The notes under the pieces: model-generated
Seen by the model: only the letters and a program-made list of their open reading frames with translations
What the model was told of the DNA's origin: nothing
Databases searched by the model: none
Source: Alienimonas chondri
Lineage (GTDB): Bacteria > Planctomycetota > Planctomycetia > Planctomycetales > Planctomycetaceae
Direction of reading: 5' to 3'
Assembly (NCBI RefSeq): GCF_013036045.1
Contig: NZ_WTPX01000005.1
Location: 1 to 64,000 of the forward strand
DNA length: 64,000 nucleotides
Part shown: one piece after another, positions 1 through 8,846 of the stretch
Numbering within the stretch: the stretch's first letter is position 1
Layout: each line of letters begins with the position of its first letter
Translations under genes and position numbers: made by a program

Positions 1-163
1 AGCGCGTCGTACCCCACAGAACCCAATCGAACCCCCGCCCCCGCCCTCCAGCACGCGCACGGCGGGGCGCGGCGTCTTGACGGGCGTTCCTCCGCGTCGA
101 AGATCAGGTGTCGGCAGTTTGCGTTCGTCCCCGCCCCCGTCCTGGTCTCCCGCACCCGTCCCC

Positions 164-1690
164 ATGGCAGTACAAGGCAAATCCACAGGCCTGACCGTCG
201 GGTTGATTATCGCGGTGGTGATCGCGTTGATCGCCACGGTCGCGGCGTTCCTGTTCTATCGGAACTACACCCAGAACGAGACCCGCTACCAGACGATTCA
301 GACCGAGAAGGACAACGTCCAACGGGTGAACGAAACCCTGCGGGCCGAGCGCGACGCGATCAAGACGTCTCTCGGTATCACCGCGTCGGACACCGGTTTG
401 CAGGACGAAGGCGCCGGCACCGTGCTGGGCGAGGCGAAAGCCAAGATCGCGGCCCTGAACACCGGGCAGGGGGAAACGAACATCGTCTCGGTCGCCGAGA
501 ATCTCTCCGCTCTGTTGGAGCAGGAACGCATCAAGACCGGCTCGCAAGCCCTCGATATCGCGGAGCTTCGCCGGCAGATCAATGCGTTGGAGAGCAAGTA
601 CAGCCAAGAAGCCCAGCAGTACAACGCCGCCCGCATGAATGCGTTGGCGGACAAAAACGACGTGCAGACCAGCGCCGACGAACGTGTTCAAGCCGAGCAG
701 GCCCGCCGTCAGGAGATCGAGGATCAGCTCGCCGCCACCAAAGCGGAGCTGGAGGAGACGAAGGAGCAGATGGCGAACCAGACCGACGCTCTGAACGAGC
801 AGATCACGGAATATCGTCTCACCAACACCCGCTTGATCCGCAAACTGGCGGAGATCGAGACTCGCTCCTTCACCAGCCCGGACGGCAAGATCGTCAACCT
901 GCAACGCAGCACCGACACGGTCTATCTGAACATCGGCAGCGCCCAGAACCTGCGGCCCGGCGTGACCTTCAGCGTTTACGATAAGGATCTCGTCGGCCCG
1001 ACCGGCGGCGACGCCAGCGCTTTGAAGGGTTCGATCGAAGTTCTGAGCGTGGATGAGCAGATCTCCGAGGCTCGCATCACCGAAGTCACGACGTTGGAAC
1101 CGCTCTCCGTCGGCGACCTGATCTTCAGCCCCGCCTGGTCGCCGGGCCGCAAGAGCACGTTTGCCTTCGTGGGGATGATCGATCTCGACGGCGACGGCAA
1201 CACCGCCGGCGAACGCGACCGCCTGCGTCGCATCCTAAATGACGCCGGCGCCGAGATCAGCGTGTACGTCGATGACGAAGGCAACTGGGTCGACGGCGAC
1301 GGCGACCCGGACACCAATCAGCCGTTGGATGTGAACACGGAAATGCTGGTTCTCGGCACGATCCCCGATCCCTCCGAAGTCTCCGACCCGGCTCGCAAAG
1401 CCGCCTACACGCGGATGCGTTTGGCTCGTGAAGAGATCCGGTCGCAAGCGGAGCGGAACGGCATCGCGGTCAAGACCCTCAAGACGTTCCTCGACACGAT
1501 GGGCGTCTCGACCACCCGTCGCCGGTTCGTCCCGGGCGACGACCCGGACTTCAATCTCCGCGGCGATCGCAACCGGCAGATCGATCCGGATCCGGGGTCC
1601 GGCACCAGCGGCCTGTTCAGTCCGAACCGCGGCCGACTGGGCAGCGAAATCGATCCGCAGCCCAGCACCCGCTTCAACCCCCAGCGTTAA
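164..1690 (+). CDS. Membrane-anchored coiled-coil protein, unknown function
   Basis: I do not recognise the family. The 508-residue product has one N-terminal membrane segment (about residues 10-32) behind a short Lys-containing head, so it is probably a single-pass inner-membrane protein with its bulk outside the cytoplasm. Residues 40-240 are Gln/Glu/Lys/Arg-rich with heptad-like spacing, consistent with a long coiled coil. A compact part follows (about 245-425) with beta-like stretches and an Asp/Gly-rich DLDGDG loop resembling calcium-binding loops, and a second Asp-rich stretch. The last 50 residues are Gly/Arg/Pro-rich and probably disordered. ATG at 164 is chosen over an in-frame TTG at 77 because the membrane segment then lies close to the N-terminus. 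The gene is followed by a good intrinsic terminator. Confidence 0.8.
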   Translation: MAVQGKSTGLTVGLIIAVVIALIATVAAFLFYRNYTQNETRYQTIQTEKDNVQRVNETLRAERDAIKTSLGITASDTGLQDEGAGTVLGEAKAKIAALNTGQGETNIVSVAENLSALLEQERIKTGSQALDIAELRRQINALESKYSQEAQQYNAARMNALADKNDVQTSADERVQAEQARRQEIEDQLAATKAELEETKEQMANQTDALNEQITEYRLTNTRLIRKLAEIETRSFTSPDGKIVNLQRSTDTVYLNIGSAQNLRPGVTFSVYDKDLVGPTGGDASALKGSIEVLSVDEQISEARITEVTTLEPLSVGDLIFSPAWSPGRKSTFAFVGMIDLDGDGNTAGERDRLRRILNDAGAEISVYVDDEGNWVDGDGDPDTNQPLDVNTEMLVLGTIPDPSEVSDPARKAAYTRMRLAREEIRSQAERNGIAVKTLKTFLDTMGVSTTRRRFVPGDDPDFNLRGDRNRQIDPDPGSGTSGLFSPNRGRLGSEIDPQPSTRFNPQR

Positions 1691-1715
1691 ACGACAAAGC
1701 GGCGTTCCGCGTCCG

Positions 1716-1749
1716 ACGCCCCGTCCGCATCAGGCGGCCGGGGCGTTTT
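1716..1749 (+). terminator. Intrinsic terminator after the coiled-coil gene
   Basis: The 8-base arms ACGCCCCG and CGGGGCGT pair perfectly, with further pairing inside the loop (CCGC with GCGG), and are followed by TTTT. The hairpin starts 25 bases after the plus-strand stop and overlaps the 3' end of the convergent GTPase gene, so it may also insulate the two genes from each other. Confidence 0.75.
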
Positions 1750-3661
1750 CATGGGCGGCGTCGGAAGGTGGTCGCTTGGCGCCCGCTCCGGCGACTGTGG
1801 TTCCCGCCAACCGATTGCGGGCGTCGCCGGCTTCCCCCGCGAGGCGATGGAGCCGATCGGCTCCGGCTGCCGCGCGATTGACCGCGGCGTCGAGCTTCGG
1901 AAACAGTCCCGCGGCCCCGTAGCCGCGGGCGCTGCGGCCGGCGGAGATGCTGCGGGCCAACTCGTTGACTTCGCGGTCCAAGCCGCGTCGCAGGCGCCGG
2001 CTGAACAGCATCACCAGCAGCCCCGCCCAGAGGCTGGCGAAGACGGCGCCCGCGAGCCAGTAATCGCCGCCGTAGAGCGCAGGATCTGCGGCGTCGCTCG
2101 CCTCGGCGTCGCCGAAGAGCAGCGGATACAGGAACGTGTCCCAGAAGAAGTTCTTCGCCGCGCGCAGCAGGATTACCGCCGGCAGGCTCATCAGCAGGAC
2201 CTCGTACCAGATCCGCACGACGGTGCGACTGTTCTTCGCCGCGAGCGACTTGATCAGCCCGTCGACCCGTCCGCGTACCCCTTCGAGGAACCGACCCTCC
2301 GCGGCGACCCCCTGATCGCGGATCTGTTCGTCGGTGAGCGTCAGCAATTCGCTCGGCAGACCGGCGTCCGAGGTGAATCCCTGGAGTCGGAAGCGGGCGT
2401 CACGTAATAAGCCGTCGTCCTGCCCGAACGCCCCGAGCTGATCGAGGCCGGCGTCCGCGGCGTTGCCGGCGTGGTACTCACGCAGCTTCTGCCCGGCCAT
2501 CGTGGCGCCGACCAGCGCCACCGCGGCGGCGTTCCTCGCTCGAAATAAGCTGGACGAGGTGATGTACCCGCCGATGCCGTTGTAGAACCGCAGGGCGATG
2601 CTGAACGGGCTGACGCCCCAATCGGTCGCCACCGCGTCGGCCAGTCGCCGCTCCCACACGCCGGGGTTGCCGAGCAGTTCCTCCCGCAAGCGACTCGTCA
2701 TCGCGGTGGTGAGGGCTTCGCGTTCTTCCGTCAGCTTCTCGCCGACGCGATCCAACGCCGGGCGCCGGGCGCGGACGTTGGCGTCGGCCCGCTCCAACGC
2801 TCCGTGCAGCAGGTCGAGCAGGTTGGCCCGCCGCACCGCAACCCGGGCGTGCTCGGAGAGTTCGGTCCGCAGCGTTTCCTGGAGACGGGCGAACTCGCCG
2901 GTGGGCAGCCGGCCGGCGTCGCGTTCCGCCTTCGCTCGGACGGAATCGACGAAGTAGAGATCCTCCGGCGACAGCTCGAATCGCTCGCCGAGCACCCGTC
3001 GCCAGTCCTCGCGGATATCGCCGTCTTCGGCGGCGTGCGTTTGCACGAACAGCAGCCGGCAACCGCGGGCCGCGTGGGCCAATTCATCCGCGACACGGGC
3101 GTTGCGGTATTTCTGCTGCGTGCTGACCACCAGCAGCACGTCGCAGTGCGGCAGCAGTTCGCGGAGCCGACCGAGGTTCGTCGCGGCGCCCTCGCCCTCG
3201 GCCTGGACCTCAGTGGTATCCGGGTCCGGGCAGTCGATAAGGATGAACTCCCGCAGCGCCCCGGCGTCGGCCCGCTTCACTCGCACGCGGTCCAGCGGGA
3301 GACCGAGCGGTTCGAGATCGGTGTCCGGGTGGGCGACGAGCGTCGGGGTGGTGGTGGTCGGACGCTGCTTACCCGGCCGGGCGACCTCCTCGCCGACCAG
3401 CGCGTTCACCAAGGTGCTCTTGCCGGTGCCGGTGCCGCCGAAGGTGGCGACGACCAGCGGCGCCTCCAATCGCACCCGGACCGCTTCCGCCCGCGACAAC
3501 ACCCGCCGCAGCAGCCCGCGGGCGTCCGCCAACGGTTCCCAACTCGCTGCGTCTCGTTCGGCGCCGGCCGCGTCCACCGGCTCCTCCGCCCACTCGCGGA
3601 CACGGCGGAGCAGCCCGTCGATGCGGGCCAACTGATCGAGGCGGTCGAGGTCGGGAGACAT
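1730..3661 (-). CDS. Dynamin-like/YfjP-type GTPase A with C-terminal membrane segments
   Basis: A large GTPase of 643 residues. Walker A/G1 is GGTGTGKST at about 75-83, a Thr-rich switch I lies near 102-106, and the G3 region reads LIDCPDPD near 141-148, so the usual DxPG is DxPD. The G4 position is degenerate (QTHAAED near 207), which leaves guanine specificity uncertain. A long helical region follows, then two hydrophobic segments (about 480-505 and 530-555) that could insert in the membrane, then a basic helical tail. This arrangement is typical of bacterial dynamin-like and YfjP/EngB-like membrane GTPases. ATG at 3661 is preferred over TTG at 3673. It lies 30 bases downstream of a second GTPase of identical length, so the two are probably co-transcribed and may act as a hetero-oligomer (inference). 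Confidence 0.8.
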   Translation of the reverse strand: MSPDLDRLDQLARIDGLLRRVREWAEEPVDAAGAERDAASWEPLADARGLLRRVLSRAEAVRVRLEAPLVVATFGGTGTGKSTLVNALVGEEVARPGKQRPTTTTPTLVAHPDTDLEPLGLPLDRVRVKRADAGALREFILIDCPDPDTTEVQAEGEGAATNLGRLRELLPHCDVLLVVSTQQKYRNARVADELAHAARGCRLLFVQTHAAEDGDIREDWRRVLGERFELSPEDLYFVDSVRAKAERDAGRLPTGEFARLQETLRTELSEHARVAVRRANLLDLLHGALERADANVRARRPALDRVGEKLTEEREALTTAMTSRLREELLGNPGVWERRLADAVATDWGVSPFSIALRFYNGIGGYITSSSLFRARNAAAVALVGATMAGQKLREYHAGNAADAGLDQLGAFGQDDGLLRDARFRLQGFTSDAGLPSELLTLTDEQIRDQGVAAEGRFLEGVRGRVDGLIKSLAAKNSRTVVRIWYEVLLMSLPAVILLRAAKNFFWDTFLYPLLFGDAEASDAADPALYGGDYWLAGAVFASLWAGLLVMLFSRRLRRGLDREVNELARSISAGRSARGYGAAGLFPKLDAAVNRAAAGADRLHRLAGEAGDARNRLAGTTVAGAGAKRPPSDAAHENAPAA

Positions 3662-3691
3662 GGGGCGATCCAAATGGCGAACGGGCGGGCG

Positions 3692-5623
3692 TCAGCCCCC
3701 GATGCGTGCGGGCGCGGAAGTCGACTCGACGGTCTGCGGCTCGCCGCTGGTCGCCTGCAACTCCTCGAGCGCGTCGCCGACGGCCGCGAACGCTGCGGAG
3801 TCGGGCAGCCCCGCCGCGTGCGTGACGTCGGTGACCAGCGGCCCCAGCAGCGCGTCCCGGACCCAGCGTTCGAGCCAGGCCCGGCGGCTCTCCGCGAAAC
3901 GGCGTTCGATCCGCGCGACCTTTGCATTGACCTTCATGGTCAATGTCCCGGCGCCCGCCCCCGCCGCCTCGCCCGCCGCGACCGCCGCTCCGCCCACGAG
4001 CGTGTCGGCCACCACGGTGATCCCCGCGGCGGCCATCTCTGTCCCGATCACCCCGGTTCCGAGCAATCCGACCGTCAACGCCGGGCGGCCCATCACCGCG
4101 GCGGCGTCCAGCGTTCGCAACCAGCGGCCCGCCCGAGGGTTGTTAACGAGCATCGCGTCCATCTCTTTCTGCACTAACTCCGCCAGTTCGCCGTGCAGAT
4201 CGCAGGCGGCGTGATCGGTGCGGAGCCGCTCCAGCAGCTCCGCCCGCGGCGAACCGCCCAAGACCTTGGCGAGGCGGGGGGCGAGAATCGGATCGGTTTC
4301 GCGAAGGCTTTCGAGTTGCGTGAATAATCGCTCGACGGCGCGGCGAAACAGCGCGAACTCATCCTTCGCATAGTTCTCCAGCGGGGGCTGAGCCGGGCCG
4401 CGGACCTGCCGGTTCAATGCCCGGAACGGTTGGGCGAGCAATCCGCCGACGGCGCCGTAGGCGTCCGCGACGGTTTTCGTCATCCCGGTGCGACGGCCGC
4501 GCCACCAGTCGCGAACTTCTTCGACCATCACCGACGCCGGCACCGGCGGCCACTTCGCCTTGCTGTCGGTCAATTCGCCCATCAGGTGCTCGCCGGCGGC
4601 GGCGAAGCGACTCGCGGCGTCACGGACCTCCGCCAGCCACGCCGGCACGCCGTCGGAGGGACTCGCCAGGCGATCGACGGCACCCGACAACGTCCGCAGC
4701 TTCACCTCGTCGAAGTGCAACTCGGAGAGCGCCGTCCGCAGGCTCTCGCCGCCTCGTTCCTCGCCCAAGCCGGACGCATGCGTCCGGCTTGGATCAGCGT
4801 CGTCCGCCGGCGGCCACGGTCGTTCCTGGAAGGAAAGTCGCAGGTCCGCGGCGGCGGCGGCATCGTGCGGAGCGAGAAACAGCAGGTCCGGCTCGATCCC
4901 CGTGCGTTCCGCGAACGTACCGACCCACGTCGGCCAGTATTCCTCGTCGCCGGGTAGGTGGACCTGATTGAACACGACGACGACCGCCGCGTCCGCCCCG
5001 TGCACGGCCGCGCCGCCGGCCTCTCTGAAGAACCGCACGACGGCGGCGTCGTTATATTTCTGCTCGGTCAGCACGGCCAGCAGCACGTCCGCGGCGGTGC
5101 GGATCTTCGCGGCCCGCGCCCAGTTCACGGGGGCGTCGCTGTCCACGTCCGGGGTGTCGAGCAGCAGCAGATTCGTCGGCACCACGTCGCTCTCCGCCCA
5201 GAAGAGCAGATCGCGGTCGTCCGCCCGCAGCGCCGCATCCGCGTCGTCGGCGTCGATGCGCACCGGGACGAAGCCGGGAAAGACCTCTTCGAGCCGATGA
5301 GTCTCGCTGAACCCCGTGGGGACTAGGCAGGTCGGATGCTTCGTCCCGCTGGCGAACTTGCTGCTCGAACTGGCCGCGTAACCGGCGAGGTGATTGAAAA
5401 TCAGCGACTTGCCGAGGTTCGTCCCGCCCACGACGGCCACCACCAGAAACGCTCCGCCGCCGCCCGGGCCGGGGAGTTGAGGCAGCAGCTTGCCGTGCAG
5501 CGTGTCGTACCACGCCCGCTCCGTGGTCGGCGGGACTTCCAGGACGCGGGCCTGCCGATCGAGTTCCGCGACGGAATCGGCCAAACGACGGGCTGCGGCG
5601 GCGAACTCCGCAAGATCGGCCAT
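3692..5623 (-). CDS. Dynamin-like GTPase B, partner of the downstream GTPase
   Basis: A 643-residue GTPase-fold protein. G1 is GGTNLGKS at 66-73, and the G3 region is LLDTPDVDSD at about 155-163, again DxPD in place of DxPG. The G4 candidate is VFNQVH, so the NKxD motif is not canonical. The N-terminal 45 residues are helical. The C-terminal third contains a Gly/Ala/Val-rich hydrophobic stretch (about 530-580) that could associate with membranes. ATG at 5623 gives a sensible N-terminus; an in-frame upstream start at 5749 would run through an inverted repeat and is rejected. The gene precedes GTPase A by 30 bases, and the two proteins share the G3 variant and length but little obvious sequence elsewhere. 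The cellular role is unknown; membrane remodelling is the family expectation. Confidence 0.78.
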   Translation of the reverse strand: MADLAEFAAAARRLADSVAELDRQARVLEVPPTTERAWYDTLHGKLLPQLPGPGGGGAFLVVAVVGGTNLGKSLIFNHLAGYAASSSSKFASGTKHPTCLVPTGFSETHRLEEVFPGFVPVRIDADDADAALRADDRDLLFWAESDVVPTNLLLLDTPDVDSDAPVNWARAAKIRTAADVLLAVLTEQKYNDAAVVRFFREAGGAAVHGADAAVVVVFNQVHLPGDEEYWPTWVGTFAERTGIEPDLLFLAPHDAAAAADLRLSFQERPWPPADDADPSRTHASGLGEERGGESLRTALSELHFDEVKLRTLSGAVDRLASPSDGVPAWLAEVRDAASRFAAAGEHLMGELTDSKAKWPPVPASVMVEEVRDWWRGRRTGMTKTVADAYGAVGGLLAQPFRALNRQVRGPAQPPLENYAKDEFALFRRAVERLFTQLESLRETDPILAPRLAKVLGGSPRAELLERLRTDHAACDLHGELAELVQKEMDAMLVNNPRAGRWLRTLDAAAVMGRPALTVGLLGTGVIGTEMAAAGITVVADTLVGGAAVAAGEAAGAGAGTLTMKVNAKVARIERRFAESRRAWLERWVRDALLGPLVTDVTHAAGLPDSAAFAAVGDALEELQATSGEPQTVESTSAPARIGG

Positions 5624-5699
5624 GGAGGACAGTGGAAGGGGAGGAAGTCGGCGGGAGCGGGAAGGTACGACGAAGGGCAGCGTCTGTCGAAGCGAGCGC

Positions 5700-5794
5700 G
5701 TTTCAGGTGAAAGGTTGAAGGTGGGGCGAGCGGCGAGTGCGGAGGGCACTTCAGAGTCGCGTCCCTTTCAACCTTCTTTCCTTCCACTTGAAAC
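5700..5794. repeat. Long imperfect inverted repeat in the gap before GTPase B
   Basis: The left arm 5700-5721 (GTTTCAGGTGAAAGG followed by TTGAAGG) can pair with the right arm 5764-5794 (CCTTTCAA, then CTT-rich bases, then CCTTCCACTTGAAAC). The arms are nested in the correct order, with one G-U, one mismatch and a bulge, around a GC-rich 42-base loop. The arms are clearly poorer in GC than the surrounding genes. The right arm ends six bases from the stop codon of the zinc-ribbon gene. It could be a transcript-processing hairpin or terminator, or a small non-autonomous palindromic element; I cannot tell which. Confidence 0.5.
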
Positions 5795-5799
5795 CATTC

Positions 5800-6903
5800 T
5801 CAAGCCCATTGGCGCTTCAACTCCTCCAGCTCCTCGGTCCGGCCGGTCTCCTCCAGCAACGGCATGACCCGCTGATACGCCGGGGCGTAGTTCGAACAGT
5901 CGGACAGGCTGGCAAGAAAGGCGTCGGCCGCGCGGTTCAGATCGCCCTCGCCGGCCAGCGCCATTCCCAGGTTGTACTTCACCCCGGCGCCGGCCCCGAG
6001 TCGTTCGAGGATCGCGCGGTACTTGGCGATCGCTGCATCGAACTTCCCGGCTCGGGCCGCTTTGTTGCCGGCATCCAACCCCGCGTACGGGCCGCCCGTG
6101 AGGCCGCTGCCGTAGGTGCGAGCGAGTTGGGTGAGGGCGACCGGCACGCCCAGCACAAAGGGCGTATTGAGGACCAGCATTTTCCAGGCGTCCCCCCGCA
6201 TACAAGCCGGGCAGCGCCAGGTGGTCCGGGTTCGCCAACCGTAAACCACCAGCAGGAAGTAGAAGTAGAAGACGGTGAATTTCCGCGGCGCCGCATAGTA
6301 GCCGCAGTCGTCGCAGACCTTGTGGGCTTTCTCCCAGCCGGGCGGGTCGGCGGCGGTCCGTTCGTTCCACAGCGTGTCGCAGAACGAACAGAAGACCTGC
6401 GGCGACTTCGGCATATCGGACAGCACCACCGTTGCATCGCAGTGGGGACACCGAGCGGTACGAAACGCGGCCCCGCGTCCCTCTTTCTCCAACTCTTTCC
6501 GGTGCCCCTCCGCCCAGACGCCGCTGCGGGCGATATCCACGGCGGCCTTCAACGACTTCGCCGTCGCTCCGCCGGAGACCGTCAGGCCGAGCGTCGCCAG
6601 CTGGATACCCCCGTCGGCCGCCGGTTCGTCGAACTCGTCGTCCTGCTCATCCCCGCTCGGCCCCGTCGCCTCCGGGATCGCGAGGAAGAGCAATTTTTCA
6701 CGCGCCTGCACGTCGAGCAACGCCGGCGCCGGCAGAACGAGATCGTCCAGCGTGAGCGTCTCCCCGTCCCACGAACCTTTCTTTCGGAAGATCCCGGTGG
6801 GCTGCCCCTGCTCGTTCAGAAACTGAAATTTGAACCGGAGCGGTTCGGCGGGGGAGGGCGGCACGGCACAATCCAGCGACGAGCGAAATGGAACGTTCTG
6901 CAA
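5800..6903 (-). CDS. Zinc-ribbon, membrane and TPR-like protein, unknown function
   Basis: A 367-residue protein that I cannot assign to a named family. After about 145 residues without landmarks it has four CxxC pairs: C152/C155 with C172/C175 form one zinc ribbon, and C197/C200 with C231/C234 a second, which is split by a hydrophobic aromatic segment (about 208-222). A second hydrophobic segment lies near 243-262. The last 100 residues resemble tetratricopeptide helices (AGKFDAAIAKYRAIL, then a second copy). The start is TTG at 6903, with no nearby ATG. It lies between the PIN-PhoH gene (83 bases upstream) and the two GTPase genes on the same strand. A membrane-tethered scaffold is plausible but inferred. 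Confidence 0.7.
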   Translation of the reverse strand: MQNVPFRSSLDCAVPPSPAEPLRFKFQFLNEQGQPTGIFRKKGSWDGETLTLDDLVLPAPALLDVQAREKLLFLAIPEATGPSGDEQDDEFDEPAADGGIQLATLGLTVSGGATAKSLKAAVDIARSGVWAEGHRKELEKEGRGAAFRTARCPHCDATVVLSDMPKSPQVFCSFCDTLWNERTAADPPGWEKAHKVCDDCGYYAAPRKFTVFYFYFLLVVYGWRTRTTWRCPACMRGDAWKMLVLNTPFVLGVPVALTQLARTYGSGLTGGPYAGLDAGNKAARAGKFDAAIAKYRAILERLGAGAGVKYNLGMALAGEGDLNRAADAFLASLSDCSNYAPAYQRVMPLLEETGRTEELEELKRQWA

Positions 6904-6986
6904 AGTATCGCCCCTGCCGCAGACGTTCGAGGCGGCCCGGAGCGTCGGTGGGGGCGCCGCCCGGGGCGAGGCCGGCGAGGCGGGGC

Positions 6987-8561
6987 TTAAAGCAGATCGC
7001 TGGCGAGTTCAGCCAGTTCGCTGCGTTCGCCTTTCTCCAGCGTGACGTGGGCGTACAGGGGTTGGCCCGTCATCCGGTGAATCAGGTGCGACAGGCCGTT
7101 GGAGAGACCGTCGAGGTAGGGGTGGTCGATCTGCTTCACGTCGCCGGTGAGGACGATTTTCGTGCCTTCGCCGGCCCGGGTGACGATCGTTTTCACCTCG
7201 TGCGGCGTGAGGTTCTGCGCTTCGTCGATGATGAAATAAATCCGCGGCAGGCTGCGTCCGCGGATATAAGCCAGCGGGCTGATCTCCAGCTTGCCGGACT
7301 CCAGCATCAACGGAATACGCTTGGCCTCCTCGCTCTCGTCGCCCAGGGCATGGCGGATGACGGAGAGGTTGTCGTGCAGCGGCTGCATATACGGGTCGAG
7401 CTTCGCCCCGATATCGCCCGGTAGAAAACCCAGGTCGCGGTTCGACAGCGGTACGACCGGCCGGGCTAAGAGAATTTGCCGATATTTCGTCCGCTGGGCG
7501 AGCGCCGCGGCCAACGCCAGCAACGTTTTGCCGCTGCCGGCCTTGCCGGTGAGAGTCACCAGCCGCACGTCGTCATCCAATAGGGCCCGGATTGCGAAGC
7601 TCTGCTCCGCGTTGCGGGGGGTGATGCCGGAGGCCGACGCCTTCTCCACCCGATGAAACTCGCGCGGGCCGGGGAGATAGGTCGCGAGAGCGGACTTCGA
7701 CCCATTGCGGAGGATGAAGTTTTCGTTGGGAATCGGATCGACGACCTCCGGCAGTTCGTCGATCGGCACGCTGCCGGCGCCGGTATAGAAGCGATCCACC
7801 GTCGCCGTCGGCATGTGCTGGACGATTCGCTTCCCCGTATAGAGCGCCTCGTGGCTCTCCACCTTGTCGGCCTCCCAATCCTGAGCGATCAGGCCCAGCG
7901 CCTTGGCCTTCATGCGGAGGTTCGTGTCTTTGGTGACGAGCACGACGATCCGACGGCTGCCCTCGGCCCGATGCACGGCCATCGCCGCCGCGAGGATGCG
8001 GTGATCCGGCGTGTCTTCGGAGAACACGCCCTTGATCGCGGGGTCGTCCCGCCGCCCCATCACCACCCGCACCCGTCCCAACGGCGAGCCGTCGCCGGCG
8101 GTTCCCAGCCTGATGCCGGCCGTCGACAGCAGTTCGCCGGTCAATCCATCGAGTTCACGCAGGAACCGACGGGCGTGGAAGTGCTTTTCCTCGGCCCCCT
8201 TTTTGAACCGATCGAGCTCCTCCAGCACCGTCATGGGCACGGCGACGTCATGCTCCGCGAAGCTCCGCAGGCACTGCGAATCGTGCAGGACGACATTGGT
8301 ATCGAGCACGAACGTTTTCGGCACCGGCCCGGTGTCCGGCTGACGGACGTCGTCCTGATCGCCGGTCCGTGGCTGAACCGGAGCATGGGCGCCCGGTGGC
8401 TGGGGGGAAGAGGAACCGGAGTCGCCGTCGCCGCTCTCCAAGCCCTCTCCGAAGTCCAAAGACGGTAACGGCCGGTCCTCGGCGACGAGGCGATCCGATG
8501 GGATCGCGGCATCCGGGGCGACCGGCGAGGGAGGGGCGGCCAGAACGGACATGGACGGCAT
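6987..8561 (-). CDS. PIN domain-PhoH-type ATPase
   Basis: A 524-residue cytoplasmic protein of the YlaK/PhoH2-like class, which couples a PIN nuclease domain to a PhoH helicase-like ATPase and is associated with RNA metabolism. A disordered Pro/Ser-rich N-terminus (1-80) is followed by the PIN domain (about 82-235), with the acidic [11 protein letters not shown] motif near 84-94 and later acidic residues (EELDRF, TKDTN). The PhoH domain has Walker A GKAGSGKT at 339-346 and Walker [10 protein letters not shown] near 441-449, followed by a TGD motif. ATG at 8561 is used; ATG at 8552 is equally possible. It heads the minus-strand group that continues into the zinc-ribbon protein and the GTPases. 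The 285 bases upstream are shared with the divergent tadA gene. Confidence 0.92.
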   Translation of the reverse strand: MPSMSVLAAPPSPVAPDAAIPSDRLVAEDRPLPSLDFGEGLESGDGDSGSSSPQPPGAHAPVQPRTGDQDDVRQPDTGPVPKTFVLDTNVVLHDSQCLRSFAEHDVAVPMTVLEELDRFKKGAEEKHFHARRFLRELDGLTGELLSTAGIRLGTAGDGSPLGRVRVVMGRRDDPAIKGVFSEDTPDHRILAAAMAVHRAEGSRRIVVLVTKDTNLRMKAKALGLIAQDWEADKVESHEALYTGKRIVQHMPTATVDRFYTGAGSVPIDELPEVVDPIPNENFILRNGSKSALATYLPGPREFHRVEKASASGITPRNAEQSFAIRALLDDDVRLVTLTGKAGSGKTLLALAAALAQRTKYRQILLARPVVPLSNRDLGFLPGDIGAKLDPYMQPLHDNLSVIRHALGDESEEAKRIPLMLESGKLEISPLAYIRGRSLPRIYFIIDEAQNLTPHEVKTIVTRAGEGTKIVLTGDVKQIDHPYLDGLSNGLSHLIHRMTGQPLYAHVTLEKGERSELAELASDLL

Positions 8562-8717
8562 CCGGGAATCGGGCGTCGGGGGAGACGAACGTCGGCGAGG
8601 CGAACCCTAGCTTTTCGCGAGACGACCACCGACCCCGTTTCGCGATCACGCGTTGTCAGGAAGCGATGAAGAAGGGACGGATCGCCGTGGCAAAATCCGC
8701 ACGAACGGTCCGCTCGC

Positions 8718-8737
8718 ACGTTGCCCAACTGCAACGT
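8718..8737. promoter_or_regulatory. Inverted repeat in the divergent phoH/tadA intergenic region
   Basis: ACGTTGC, six bases, GCAACGT: perfect 7-base arms in the 285-base gap (8562-8846) between two divergent genes. Position and symmetry fit a regulator binding site for either gene, but no further copy was seen in the window and no clear -35/-10 pair was found nearby. I see nothing else recognisable in this gap. Confidence 0.3.
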
Positions 8738-8846
8738 CCCCATCCTCTCCGGCGCCGTCCGCTCGACCGATCGGCGTGACCTAGGTTCTCAAACCGGCCC
8801 CTCCCCTTTCGCCGGTGTCGCCGCTTCCCCGATCTCCCGCGCTGCT

